This document shows positions 44,213 to 56,200 of a DNA stretch of 64,000 nt, in pieces; position 1 is the first letter of the stretch, and every line of letters starts with the position of its first letter. Under the pieces are notes generated by a model. That model made no database searches, was not told where the DNA came from, and saw only the letters and a list, made by a program, of their open reading frames with translations. This stretch comes from Anomaloglossus baeobatrachus. Its lineage: Eukaryota > Chordata > Amphibia > Anura > Aromobatidae. The stretch covers positions 535,072,556 through 535,136,555 of the forward strand of contig NC_134356.1 of the NCBI RefSeq assembly GCF_048569485.1, written 5' to 3'. Position numbers and translations under genes: made by a program.

Positions 44213-46512
44213 CTGCAGTGAGCTGCCCTGAGGTGAATACACTGCAGTGAGCTGCCCTGAGGTGAATACACTGCAGTGAGCTGCCCTGAGGTGAATACAC
44301 TGCAGTGAGCTGCCCTGAGGTGAATACACTGCAGTGAGCTGCCCTGAGGTGAATACACTGCAGTGAGCTGCCCTGAGGTGAATACACTGCAGTGAGCTGC
44401 CCTGAGGTGAATACACTGCAGTGAGCTGCCCTGAGGTGAATACACTGCAGTAAGGTGTCCTGAGGTGAATACACTGCAGTGAGCTGTCCTGAGGTGAATA
44501 CACTGCAGTGAGCTGTCCTGAGGTGAATACACTGCAGTGAGCTGTCCTGAGGTGAATACACTGCAGTAAGCTGTCCTGAGGTGAATACACTGCAGTGATC
44601 TGCCCTGAGGTGAATACACTGCAGTGAGCTGCCCTGAGGTGAATACACTGCAGTGAGCTGCCCTGAGGTGAATACACTGCAGTGAGCTGCCCTGAGGTGA
44701 ATACACTGCAGTGAGCTGTCCTGAGGTGAATACACTGCAGTGAGCTGCCCTGAGGTGAATACACTGCAGTGAGCTGCCCTGAGGTGAATACACTGCAGTG
44801 AGCTGCCCTGAGGTGAATACACTGCAGTGAGCTGCCCTGAGGTGAATACACTGCAGTGAGCTGCCCTGAGGTGAATACACTGCAGTGAGCTGCCCTGAGG
44901 TGAATACACTGCAGTGAGCTGCCCTGAGGTGAATACACTGCAGTGAGCTGCCCTGAGGTGAATACACTGCAGTGAGCTGTCCTGAGGTGAATACACTGCA
45001 GTGAGCTGCCCTGAGGTGAATACACTGCAGTGAGCTGCCCTGAGGTGAATACACTGCAGTGAGCTGTCCTGAGGTGAATACACTGCAGTGAGCTGTCCTG
45101 AGGTGAATACACTGCAGTGAGCTGCCCTGAGGTGAATACACTGCAGTGAGCTGTCCTGAGGTGAATACACTGCAGTGAGCTGCCCTGAGGTGAATACACT
45201 GCAGTGAGCTGCCCTGAGGTGAATACACTGCAGTGAGCTGTCCTGAGGTGAATACACTGCAGTGAGCTGTCCTGAGGTGAATACACTGCAGTGAGCTGTC
45301 CTGAGGTGAATACACTGCAGTGAGCTGCCCTGAGGTGAATACACTGCAGTGAGCTGCCCTGAGGTGAATACACTGCAGTGAGCTGCCCTGAGGTGAATAC
45401 ACTGCAGTGAGCTGCCCTGAGGTGAATACACTGCAGTGAGCTGTCCTGAGTTGAATACACTGCAGTGAGCTGCCCTGAGGTGAATACACTGCAGTGAGCT
45501 GCCCTGAGGTGAATACACTGCAGTGAGCTGCCCTGAGGTGAATACACTGCAGTGAGCTGCCCTGAGGTGAATACACTGCAGTGAGCTGTCCTGAGGTGAA
45601 TACACTGCAGTGAGCTGCCCTGAGGTGAATACACTGCAGTGAGCTGCCCTGAGGTGAATACACTGCAGTGAGCTGCCCTGAGGTGAATACACTGCAGTGA
45701 GCTGCCCTGAGGTGAATACACTGCAGTGAGCTGCCCTGAGGTGAATACACTGCAGTGAGCTGCCCTGAGGTGAATACACTGCAGTGAGCTGCCCTGAGGT
45801 GAATACACTGCAGTGAGCTGCCCTGAGGTGAATACACTGCAGTGAGCTGTCCTGAGGTGAATACACTGCAGTGAGCTGCCCTGAGGTGAATACACTGCAG
45901 TGAGCTGCCCTGAGGTGAATACACTGCAGTGAGCTGTCCTGAGGTGAATACACTGCAGTGAGCTGTCCTGAGGTGAATACACTGCAGTGAGCTGCCCTGA
46001 GGTGAATACACTGCAGTGAGCTGTCCTGAGGTGAATACACTGCAGTGAGCTGCCCTGAGGTGAATACACTGCAGTGAGCTGCCCTGAGGTGAATACACTG
46101 CAGTGAGCTGTCCTGAGGTGAATACACTGCAGTGAGCTGTCCTGAGGTGAATACACTGCAGTGAGCTGTCCTGAGGTGAATACACTGCAGTGAGCTGCCC
46201 TGAGGTGAATACACTGCAGTGAGCTGCCCTGAGGTGAATACACTGCAGTGAGCTGCCCTGAGGTGAATACACTGCAGTGAGCTGCCCTGAGGTGAATACA
46301 CTGCAGTGAGCTGTCCTGAGTTGAATACACTGCAGTGAGCTGCCCTGAGGTGAATACACGAATACACTGCAGTGAGCTGCCCTGAGGTGAATACACTGCA
46401 GTGAGCTGCCCTGAGGTGAATACACTGCAGTGAGCTGCCCTGAGGTGAATACACTGCAGTGAGCTGTCCTGAGGTGAATACACTGCAGTGAGCTGCCCTG
46501 AGGTGAATACAC
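44213..46512. repeat. 29-bp minisatellite, about 79 units, with an 870-bp higher-order repeat
   Basis: The unit core is CTGCAGTGAGCTGCCCTGAG plus GTGAATACA. Units are almost identical; a C/T variant (GCTGCCCTG or GCTGTCCTG) and a rare GAGTTGAAT unit mark positions. The pattern at 44,716, 44,977, 45,064 and 45,451 recurs exactly 870 bp (30 units) later at 45,586, 45,847, 45,934 and 46,321. Long minus-strand frames here are periodicity artefacts. Confidence 0.95.
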
Positions 46513-47940
46513 TTAAAAGCAGCTATAAAAATTATAAAAGTGGCACAAAAATGGGCAAAGTATGTGAGGCTACATTCACACCACCACAAATAACAATCCT
46601 GTTTTTCCACGCATGCATCCATGTGACAACCGCTTCCGTTCCATTCCGCACACGGTCCATGTGTCATCCGTGTGCCTTCCATTGCCTGCGGACCGCAAAA
46701 AGATGAAAGGCTTACATACAGTCAAAAGAAAGAAATATAGCTGGATAGATAATAGAGAGATAATAGAGAGATAAAGACATATATAATGTCCCACTCTTCT
46801 GCATTTTGTAATCTTGCACCCTTTAGTGCCTTTCATGTGGCCCTGTTTAGTCTTGTTTTTAGCCACAAATTCATTATTTTCCTACACAAAACGACATGGA
46901 GTCCCCCCTATTTTGTGTAGCCAGCTAAGGATACGGACAGCTGTGGTTTGGAATTCTCTGATTAGGGAGGTCCACGGTTATTGGACCCTCCCCAGCCTAA
47001 TAAATAGGCTGCAGGCCGCAGCCGCCCCAGAAGTGGCGCATCCATTAGATGCTCCAATCCTGGCACTTCGCCCCAGCTCATCCCATTGCCCTGGTGCAGT
47101 GGCAAACGGGGTAATATATGGGGTTGATACCAGCTGTGTAATGTCACCTGGCATCAAGCCCTGGCATTGTGATGTCACAGCGTCTATGAGATACACAACA
47201 TCACTAACCCAGTCAGTAATAAAAAAAATAGACAACAAAAAAAAATTTGTTTAAAAAACAGTCCCCATTACAATCCTTCTTTCACCAATTTATTGAAAAG
47301 AAAAAACAAATCCGGGTCCGATGTAATCAAATAATGGGGTCCCACGACGATATATACCATACTCACTGTCCCAGTCAATGAAGAACAGAATGTTCCCCAT
47401 TGGCTGGGGGAGCAGTGCAGTGATCTGAGCTAACATCATTACGTCAGGACAGGTCACCGCAGAGCATGACGAGTAGCAACGTCATGCCACTGAACTCGTG
47501 AGGTCAGCGCTCATCACTGAGTTCCATGACTGCCACGTTCTCACGCGAAGTATTGAGGGAGCCCACAATGTAACTACTAATCACCATACTTGATATGAGA
47601 ACATGGTGGACCATGGAACTCAGTGGCAAGTGCTGACGTCATGACTTCAGTGGAGCTCAACAACGCAGGTAATGAACTTAGCTAACCTCATGACATTCGC
47701 GCTCGTCATCCTCGCGGCTGCTCACTGTGACGACATGGACTTTGTTAGTGCTTAACAGGGGTTAAATTTCTTAAAATTCAGCCAGACATGAAGATAGTTT
47801 GTTTATAGACGGGGATAAGCCCTCATTATTTTTACAAGACTCTTGTTGACTCATGTAATTGCCTTGGCTAATGAAGGCCAGACAACCAGATAAATCAATT
47901 ATGCGAACTTCCCATTGTATTAGTAAGTGAATTGCTAGAT
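46513..47940. repeat. Dispersed repeat DNA, class unassigned
   Basis: 46,565 on starts GAGGCTACATTCACACCACC, an end like other AGGCTA..TTCACAC MITEs here. 46,830-47,250 is a recognised frog dispersed repeat (CTGGCATCAAGCCCTGGCAT block). 47,330-47,700 is similar non-coding material. No gene seen. Confidence 0.4.
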
Positions 47941-47944
47941 GTGA

Positions 47945-48580
47945 TGTAACTTACCTGTCTCACCCTTGTCTCTGGATATTTGAATATGACTTGAAATCTA
48001 GCCAATAAGAACCCAGTCTTTTCCACCAATTGTGAAGACCCCCAATGGTCTGAATGGAGAGCTCAGGAGTAGAAGAAGGAGGACTGTCCATTGCCCAGAG
48101 AGACTTGCTACATGCCACCAATCTAGGACCTGCGGATCCGATTGGCAAGCCATAACCAAACCTGGATTATAATACTACATGGACCTCAGCATCAAATGCA
48201 AGGATTCGGCTGAGCTATCAAGGGCTATCTAAGGAAGGAATCCAGCTTGGGACAATTCAGTCACCTGGTACAGACTTTGCAGACCTCAGCCAGCTTCCTA
48301 AATCTGGCGTTATTCCAATCTTGGTGGGTGCCCGCCGAAAGCGGGGTGCTGCTGGATTGGAGTAAGTAGCCCTGGAAGCTCTGAGGCATGGACATTCTAA
48401 ATCCCTGGTGAGCCAGCGGAAGGGTGAGACTCTGTTGCCTGTTACATTTGTGCGTTTTGCTGGTTATGTGCTATGTGCCGATAATTGTTTGGGGAATCAA
48501 TAAAGTCTTAATATTGTGATTCCCTCACCCTGTGTTGTCTGAGTAGTGTTACGCCCACGGTTAAGGAGGCCGGCGTTCAG
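47945..48580 (+). mobile_element. Possible solo LTR or LTR fragment
   Basis: The stretch has an LTR-like make-up: AGCCAATAAGAACCCAG in the first part, and AATCAATAAAGTCTTAATAT near 48,497 followed by a CCCTCACCCTGTGTTGTCTG tract as in an R/U5 region. No clear ends or target duplication were found, so this is weak. Confidence 0.3.
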
Positions 48581-49489
48581 TTGGGATGAGCCCTGGGCCA
48601 TGCTGTCTTTCTAAAGGTGGCCGGGCCAGCGGACGAAAGCACCCACTGACCCCCGTGTCTCCACACTCACACCTGTGTGTGAACTGCTGCGGGGCTGGCA
48701 GGGTCACCCATGGATGCCGTGTGGCTTCTATCTATTTTGCGGACCCACTGACTTGTATTGTGTTATGGTCCACATTTTGGGGAACAGAATAGGACATGTT
48801 CCATAATAACGGAATGATCCAATCCCAGCACTTCAGAGGTTTGTCTAAAAAAAGTGGCAAACTTTTTGCGCCATTTCCATGACCAGTAGCGTTCTCATCT
48901 TTCGAACTTTGGGGCTCAGTAATGGCTTATTTTTTGTGTCTTGAGCTGACGTTTTTAATTATACCATTCTTGCGCAGATGCTATGTTTTTATCATCTGTT
49001 ATTGCAGTTTGCGACAACCAAAAAACTTAAGTTTGGTGTTTGCCATTTTTTTGCCTCTACACCGTTTACCGATCAGATTAATTGATTTTATATTTTGATA
49101 GATCGGGCATTTCTGAACGGGGCAATACCAAATATGTATATATTTTTTATTTTTTTAATTTTTTAAAACTTTTTTCTTTTTTTTTTTTCTTTATTTTACT
49201 AGTCCCCCTAGAAGACTATAAGGAACAGTCTCATTGCTGATTAATTTCTGTTGATCAGAGCTGCACAGCTCAGAACTGCAGAAAGGCAGCGTTCTTGTAA
49301 CAACTGCTGCTCTGTCGGCTGTAACAGTAACTACATCATGATAGCGACAGGAGTCATCACATGACCCATCGCTACCATGGCAACCATTGGCTCCCCGTGA
49401 TCGCCTCATGGGGCCTCCGATGGTGGCGGGGAATGCCTTGGCCTTGGCCATTTAAATTGTGCTGTCACATTAGCAGACGTTGGTGGATC
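48581..49489. repeat. Dispersed non-coding repeats
   Basis: 48,700-48,820 resembles a MITE right half (TTGCGGACCCACTGACTTG). 48,840-49,480 is a T-rich repeat family widespread in frogs (TTTTGATAGATCGGGCATTT, ACCGTTTACCGATCAGATTA); class unknown to me. No gene. Confidence 0.45.
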
Positions 49490-50293
49490 GCCACAAACAT
49501 GTGGAAGAAGGTGCTCTGGTCAGATAAAACCAAAATCGAACTTTTTGAGCACAATGCCAAACTATATGTTTGGAGTAAAAGCAACACAGCTCATCACCCT
49601 GGACACACCATCCCCACTGTCAAACATGGTGGCGGCAGCATCATGGTTTGGGCCTGCTTTTCTTCAGCAGGGACAGGGAAGATGGTTAAAATTGATGGGA
49701 AGATAGATGGAGCCAAATACAGGACCATTCTTGAAGAAAACCTGTTGGAGTCTGCAAAAGACCTGAGACTGGGACGGAGATTTGTCTTCCAACAAGACAA
49801 TGATCCCAAACATAAAGCAAAATCTACAATGGAATGGTTCACAAATAAACGTATCCAGGTGTTAGAATGGACAAGACACAGTCCAGACCTGAATCCAATC
49901 GAGAATCTGTAGAAAGCTGAAAACTGCTGTTCATCCAACCTCACTCAGCTCAAGCTATTTGCAAAAGAAGAATGGGCAAGAATTTCAGTCTCTCGCTGTG
50001 TAAAACTGATAGAGACATAGCCCAAGCGACTTGCAGCTGTAATCGCAGCAAAAGGTGACGCTACAACGTATTAACTTAAAGGGCCCGAATAATATTGCAC
50101 GCCCCAATTTTCAGTTATTTATTTTTTATAAAAGTTTAAAATAAGCAATAAAATTTGTTCACCTTCACAATTGTGTCCCACTTGTTGTTGATTCTTCACC
50201 ATAAAATTAAAATTTGTATCTTTATGTTTGAAGCCTGAAATGTGGGAAAAGGTTGAAAAATTCAAAGGGGCCGAATACTTTCACAAGGCACTG
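49490..50293 (+). mobile_element. Tc1, second family, copy 2, 5'-truncated
   Basis: Begins abruptly inside the transposase (ACATGTGGAAGAAGGTGCTC) and ends at the right terminal repeat (...TTTCACAAGGCACTG) with TA at 50294-50295. The left half and left terminal repeat are missing. Confidence 0.88.
49499..50074 (+). pseudogene. Tc1 transposase C-terminal remnant
   Basis: Encodes MWKKVLWSDKTKIELFEHNA, then VKHGGGSIMVWACF, QQDNDPKHKAK and LNPIENL before a TAG at 49910-49912. The E of WSDET is changed to K next to the first catalytic D. Further frame loss follows. Non-functional. Confidence 0.85.
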
Positions 50294-50910
50294 TATCTCA
50301 TATGTGGCCATATACTGACACATCTTACTTTTCCAGAGCTGTTCTGCTACAGGTATCATGGAAATCCTCCCATTTATCCATTGACAGACCACAGACCTGA
50401 GAGAGGGGTTGTTTTTTGCAAAATGAGTTAATATTGGTATTATTTTGGGGGTATAGTACATACTTTGTGCACTCTTTTGTATTGGCAATGTATATAAGGC
50501 TATGTTCACACGTGTTTTTTGCATTATTTCTTTTCATGGGTTTTATGTAAATTAAAAGCTGCTTTTTAGGGTGCGTGCCCACGATTATTTTTCACGGCGT
50601 TTTGGATGCAGCATGCTTCTCCTGCGTCCAAAACGCTGTGTTGTACAGTACAAGCATAGTGGATGGATTATTAGAAATCTCGTGCCCACTGTGCTTGTTT
50701 TTCCCACAGCAAACACTGACCCGCGGTGTGACTTTCCAAGCCACAGCATGTCAATTGTTTGCTGCAGAGTCGCAAGTGTCCTCCACAGGGAGAACAGAAG
50801 AGAGAAACTGCACAAGCAGCTGCGTTCTCCTGCAGAGGAAATGTGAAATCAATATCAACTGAGAAACCATACTTGAAAAGTGAGTATTTATAAGGAAACT
50901 CCCAAACATA

Positions 50911-52381
50911 CAGAGCCTTGCGATAGTATTCGGCCCCCTTGATTTTTTTCAACCTTTTCCCACATTTCAGGCTTCAAACATAAAGATAAAAAATTTAATG
51001 TAATCGTAAAGAATCAACAACAAGTGGGACACAATTGTGAAGTTGAACACATTTTATTGCTTATTTTAAACTTTTTTTAAAAATAATAAGCTGAAAATTG
51101 GGGCGTACAATATTATTTGGCTCCTTTAAGTTAATACTTTGTAGCACCACTTTTTGCTGCGATTACAGCTGCAAGTCACTTGGGGCATGTGTCCTATCAG
51201 TTTTGCACTGCCAGAAACTGAAATTCTTGCCCATTCTTCCCAACAGCTGGAGCTGAGTGAGGTTGGATGGAGAGCATTTGTGAACAACAGTTTTCAGCTC
51301 TTTCCACAGATTCTCGATTGGATTCAGGTCTGGACTTTGACTTGGCCATTCTAACACCTGGATACGTTTATTTGTGAATCATTCCATTGTAGATTTTGCT
51401 TTATGTTTTGGATCATTGTCTTGTTGGAAGACAAATCTCTGTCCCAGTCACAGGTCTTTTGCAGACTCCAACAGGTTTTCTTCAAGAATGGTTCTGTATT
51501 TGGAGCCATCCATCTTCCCATCAATTTTAACCATCTTCCCTGTCCCTGCTGAAGAAAAGCAGGCCCAAACCATGATGCTGCTACCACCATGTTTGACAGT
51601 GGGGATGGTGTGTTCAGGGTGATGAACTGTGTTGCTTTTACACTAAACATATCATTTGCCATTGTGCCCAAAAAGTTTGATTTTGGTTTCATCTGACCAA
51701 AGCACCTATGGACAGACTCTCCCACCTCAGCTGTAGATCTCTGCAGTTGATAAAGAGTGATCATGGGCCTCTTGGCTGAATCTCTGATCAGTCTTCTCCT
51801 TGTTTGAGATTAAATTTTTGAGGGACAGCCAGGTCTTGGTAGATTTGCAGTAGTATGATACTCTTTCCATTTCAATATGATCGCTTGCACAGTGCTCCTT
51901 GGGATGTTTAAAAATTTGGAAATCTTTTTGTAACCAAATCCGGCTTTAAACTTCTCCACAACAGTATCACGGACCTGCCTGTTGTGTTCCTTGGTCTTCA
52001 TGATGCTACCTGTGCATTAAGCAGAACACAGACTATCACAGAGCAGGTGCATTTATACGGAGCCTTCATTACACACAGGTGGATTATATTTATCATCATC
52101 AGTCATCATTGGATCATTCAGAGATCCTCAATGAACTTCTGGTGTGAGTTTGCTGCACTGAAAGTAAAGGGGACGAATAATATTGCACGCCCCAATTTTC
52201 AGTTATTTATTTTTTAAAAAAGTTAAAATAAGCAATAAATATCGTTCACCTTCACAATTGTGTCCCACTTGTTGTTGATTCTTCACCATAAAATTAAAAT
52301 TTTTATCTTTATGTTTGAAGCCTGAAATGTGGGAAAAGGTTGAAAAAAATCAAGAAGGCTGAATACTTAAGCAAGGCACTG
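50911..52381 (-). mobile_element. Tc1, second family, copy 3, minus strand (broken)
   Basis: 1471 bp flanked by TA (50909-50910 and 52382-52383), both terminal repeats present. The transposase N-terminus (52001-51810, MKTKEHNRQVRDTVVEKF) is intact, then a stop, a deletion that joins STAEVGESVHRC to the LGTM region, and a degraded C-terminus ([12 protein letters not shown] at about 51,300). Non-functional. Confidence 0.9.
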
Positions 52382-52383
52382 TA

Positions 52384-52841
52384 TGATGTCAAAAAACAAA
52401 AATGGAGTTATATTCCAAAGTGTGAGGGAATAAAAGTATTTTTTATTGACTAAATCCATTAAAATGCATAAATCTATATAAGTAAACAAAGGGGAAAGAA
52501 CCGTGCAGGAGAAAGGACTAGCATACACCAGGGGATACGGTAAGGATTAGTATAGGAGCGTGGATCAATTAAATAAAAATATTGCACAATGCCCGTAATA
52601 GTGGCTGGTAAATAGATGTAAAGATGCAGTCAATTTAATCTAAAATACACACTACTGCACTATACCCAAAAAGCTAGGAGAAGGCTGCAATAATAAACAA
52701 TCAAAAATATGTATACAAAGGTATATAGCCACTCCAGCTGTGGAAAATACAGGAATAACAAAGCCCAATCTCTAGGGCACCAGGGTAAGTGATGACCACA
52801 TTTTATAAATAGGTGGGCCCAAATAGAGTATTAGTACATAT
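52384..52841. other. AT-rich flank left of the Gmr1-type element
   Basis: Non-coding. Together with 58,063-58,230 it probably formed one older repeat before the LTR element inserted; no clear identity. Confidence 0.4.
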
Positions 52842-53298
52842 TGTGATAACACGCTCCGGGATCGCCTTTGCTGGGTTCAAAGGGCACGTATTCACCTCAG
52901 GCAGACAGCCGAATTCAAGGTGTAACTGACGCTTGGTCAGGTTTATTGCAGTGAAGCATAAACAAAAAGAAAAAAAAACACCAACAAAATAAATCCTTGC
53001 CTGTCCGGCACTAACTATACACGGTGTTATCCTAACTACCAACTGGAGGGCTTCTCCCTTCCAGCTAAACCATACAAACATCAGGCACTGCTCCTCACAA
53101 GTGTCTCCTACACAGACAGGCTTACTGTGTTCCCAGATGGAGACCCTCCCCCAACTTCCCAGATTCCTTTTACCTCCGTCCTTCACCTCCCATTAATCCA
53201 TTAGTAGCCAGGTGATCCTGGCCAGGCTAAGTCACATAGGACCGATACCGGGGTGAGATATACCTGCCCTCATCCACTAAACCCACATGAGTCTCACA
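52842..53298 (-). repeat. 3' LTR of the Gmr1-type element
   Basis: 457 bp, partner of 57606-58062. The polyprotein frame ends a short way inside it (stop at 53227-53229). Confidence 0.93.
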
Positions 53299-56200
53299 TA
53301 TCCCCCCCCTCTGCTCAGACCACTGCAGCTGAGCAACAGCACCCACAAAACAGTGCACACGAGACAGGGCATCAGCATTCCCCATCCACACCCCCGGGCG
53401 GTGCTCCACTGTAAAACGGTAGGCCTGAAGTGCAAGGAACCACCGGGTCACTCGGCCATTCCGTTCCTTATTCAAGTGCATCCACTTGAGAGGGGCATGG
53501 TCAGTGATCAGCCGGAACTTCCTTCCAATCAAGTAATATTTAAGGGACTCTAGAGCCCACTTAATGGCTAAGCATTCTTTTTCCACTATGGCATAGTTGC
53601 GTTCATGCTTATTAAGTTTCCGACTAAGATAAAGGACCGGATGTTCCTCTCCGTCCTTCAGTTGTGACAATACAGCCCCTATACCGGCATCAGAAGCGTC
53701 CGTTTGGACCACGAACTCGCTGCGGAAGTCAGGAGTCATTAGCACAGGTTGAGAGCAAAGAGCTAGTTTTAAGTTATGGAAGGCTTCTTCGGCTGCCGTG
53801 GTCCATTTGATCATGACAGAGTCTTTCCCTTTGGTAAGGTCCGTCAGGGGAACAGCGGTAGCCGCGAAATTGGGAATGAACCGTCGGTAGTAGCCGGCTA
53901 TTCCCAAAAACGCTCTCACCTGCTTCTTGTTGACTGGTTGCGGCCATTTCTGAATGGCTTGTATCTTGTCAATCTGGGGTTTAACAATTCCCCTCCCAAT
54001 TACGTATCCCAAATACCGGGCTTCTTCCAGCCCGATATGACATTTCTTGGGGTTTGCTGTTAGACCCGCCTCCCGCAGGTCCTCAATCACAGCCTCTAGT
54101 TTCTGGAGGTGCGTCTCCCAGTCCAGGCTGTAAATGACTATGTCATCCAAATACGCAGAAGCATACTGCCTATGGGGCCTCAGGACTCGGTCCATCAACC
54201 TTTGAAAGGTTGCCGGTGCCCCGTGTAGTCCAAACGGCATATACACATACTGGTATAAACCTTCCGGTGTAGAAAACGCGGTTTTCTCTTTAGCGGCCTC
54301 TGTTAGCGGGATCTGCCAATAGCCCTTCGTTAAGTCTAGGGTCGTGATATACCGGGCTTTTCCAAGCCGATCTATTAATTCATCGACCCGTGGCATAGGG
54401 TATGCATCAAATTTGGAGACCGCATTTAATCTCCTGAAGTCATTGCAGAATCTAATGGAGCCGTCTGGTTTCGGTATTAACACAATCGGACTCGACCAGG
54501 CGCTATGCGATTCCTCGATTACACCTAACTCCAACATGGTCTTCACTTCTCGGGAGACAGCTTCCCGCCGAGCCTCCGGTATTCGGTAGGGCTTTACCTG
54601 AACTGTTACCCCAGGCTCTGTTATGATGTCATGTTTAATGAGAGTGGTCTGCCCGGGCTTTTCCGAGAAAAACTCGTGATTGTTGATTACAAACTGCTTG
54701 ACGTCGGTCTTTTGCCGCTCCGACAGAGTCTCCGCCGTCCCGACATCCGGTATGGTCTGCTTGCAGACCGGAAGGGCCAGACCTGCTGACAGAGCTGGAC
54801 GGTCCTTCCAGGGTTTTATCAGATTCACGTGATAAATCTGTTCAGGCTTCCTTTTACCAGCCTGGTACACTTTGTAGTTTACCTCACCCACCCGTTCCTT
54901 AATTTCAAAGGGGCCTTGCCACTTTGCCAGAAATTTGCTTTCTGCCGTGGGGACCAGGATCAACACCCTATCTCCGGGTGCAAAAGTACGGATCTTGGCC
55001 CCCCTATCATAAATCCTTTTCTGTGCTCCTTGAGCCTGTATCATATGCTCTTTAACGATGGGCATCACCGCCGCAATACGGTCCTGCATTTGGGTTACAT
55101 GGTCTATTACGCTTTTGAACGGGGTGACCTGTCCCTCCCAGGTTTCTTTAGCGACATCTAACAGTCCACGGGGACGTCGGGCGTACAGAAGCTCGAAAGG
55201 AGAGAACCCGGTGGAAGACTGGGGCACCTCCCGGATGGCAAAAAGCAAATACGGGAGTAAGTAGTCCCAGTTCTTCCCGTCCTTGTCTATCGCCTTACGG
55301 AGCATCTGTTTCAAAGTTTTGTTAAACCGTTCGACCAGTCCGTCCGTTTGAGGGTGATACACGGAGGTGCGTAACTGTGCTATTTGTAACAGCCTGCAGA
55401 GTTCTTTCATTACTTTAGACATAAAGGGGGTTCCTTGGTCTGTGAGTATTTGTTTTGGGACACCAACCCGACTAAACACATGGACCAGCTCCTTGGCAAT
55501 GGTCTTGGTGGCCGTGTTACGCAAAGGGATGGCCTCGGGGTAACGAGTGGCATAATCCAAGATGACAAGGATGTGCTGGTGTCCTCGTGCAGACTTGGGG
55601 AGGGGTCCAACTAAATCCATCCCAATTCTCTCAAATGGGATCTCGATGATAGGCAGAGGTACTAAGGGGCTACAGAAACGGTGCCTAGGCGCAGAGATTT
55701 GGCAGTCAGGACAAGACTCGCAATAGGTGCAAATATCGTGATGCATGCCGGGCCAAACAAAACAGTGTAATATCCTTTCGGTAGTTTTCTGGACCCCCAG
55801 GTGTCCCCCCATCATGTGTCCGTGTGCCAGGTCCAGCACTCTCCGCCTGTAGGCTCTCGGCACAACCAATCGTTGTACTGTGTCATCCCCCTTCTTCTCT
55901 ATCTGATAGAGAAAGTCATTCTCCAGTGCCATGTAGGGGTAAGACAGCCTAGTACCTGCATCCACCTGCACCCCGTTTATCATTTTAACATTTTTTATAG
56001 CCTGAGAAAGGGTAGGATCTCTCATTTGCTCACTTTGGAAGTCATCTTTCTGGACTTCCAAATTCAGCCAAGAGGAAGGGGGACAGCCACCCGTGTCCGC
56101 CTCTGCCCCGGGTTCATCGGAATCACCCGCCAGAACTGAAAAGGGGAACTGGGGGTTGTTTTCAGCGGATTCCTCCTCTGAACCCTCTTGTGGGGCATCC

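Noticed and set aside
42211-46706. Very long frames, up to 838 codons, on both strands
   Set aside because: Produced by 45-bp and 29-bp tandem repeats without stops; no domain, no splice context, no codon signal.
46814-47254. 146-codon plus-strand frame
   Set aside because: Falls in a dispersed repeat, no domain or splice support.
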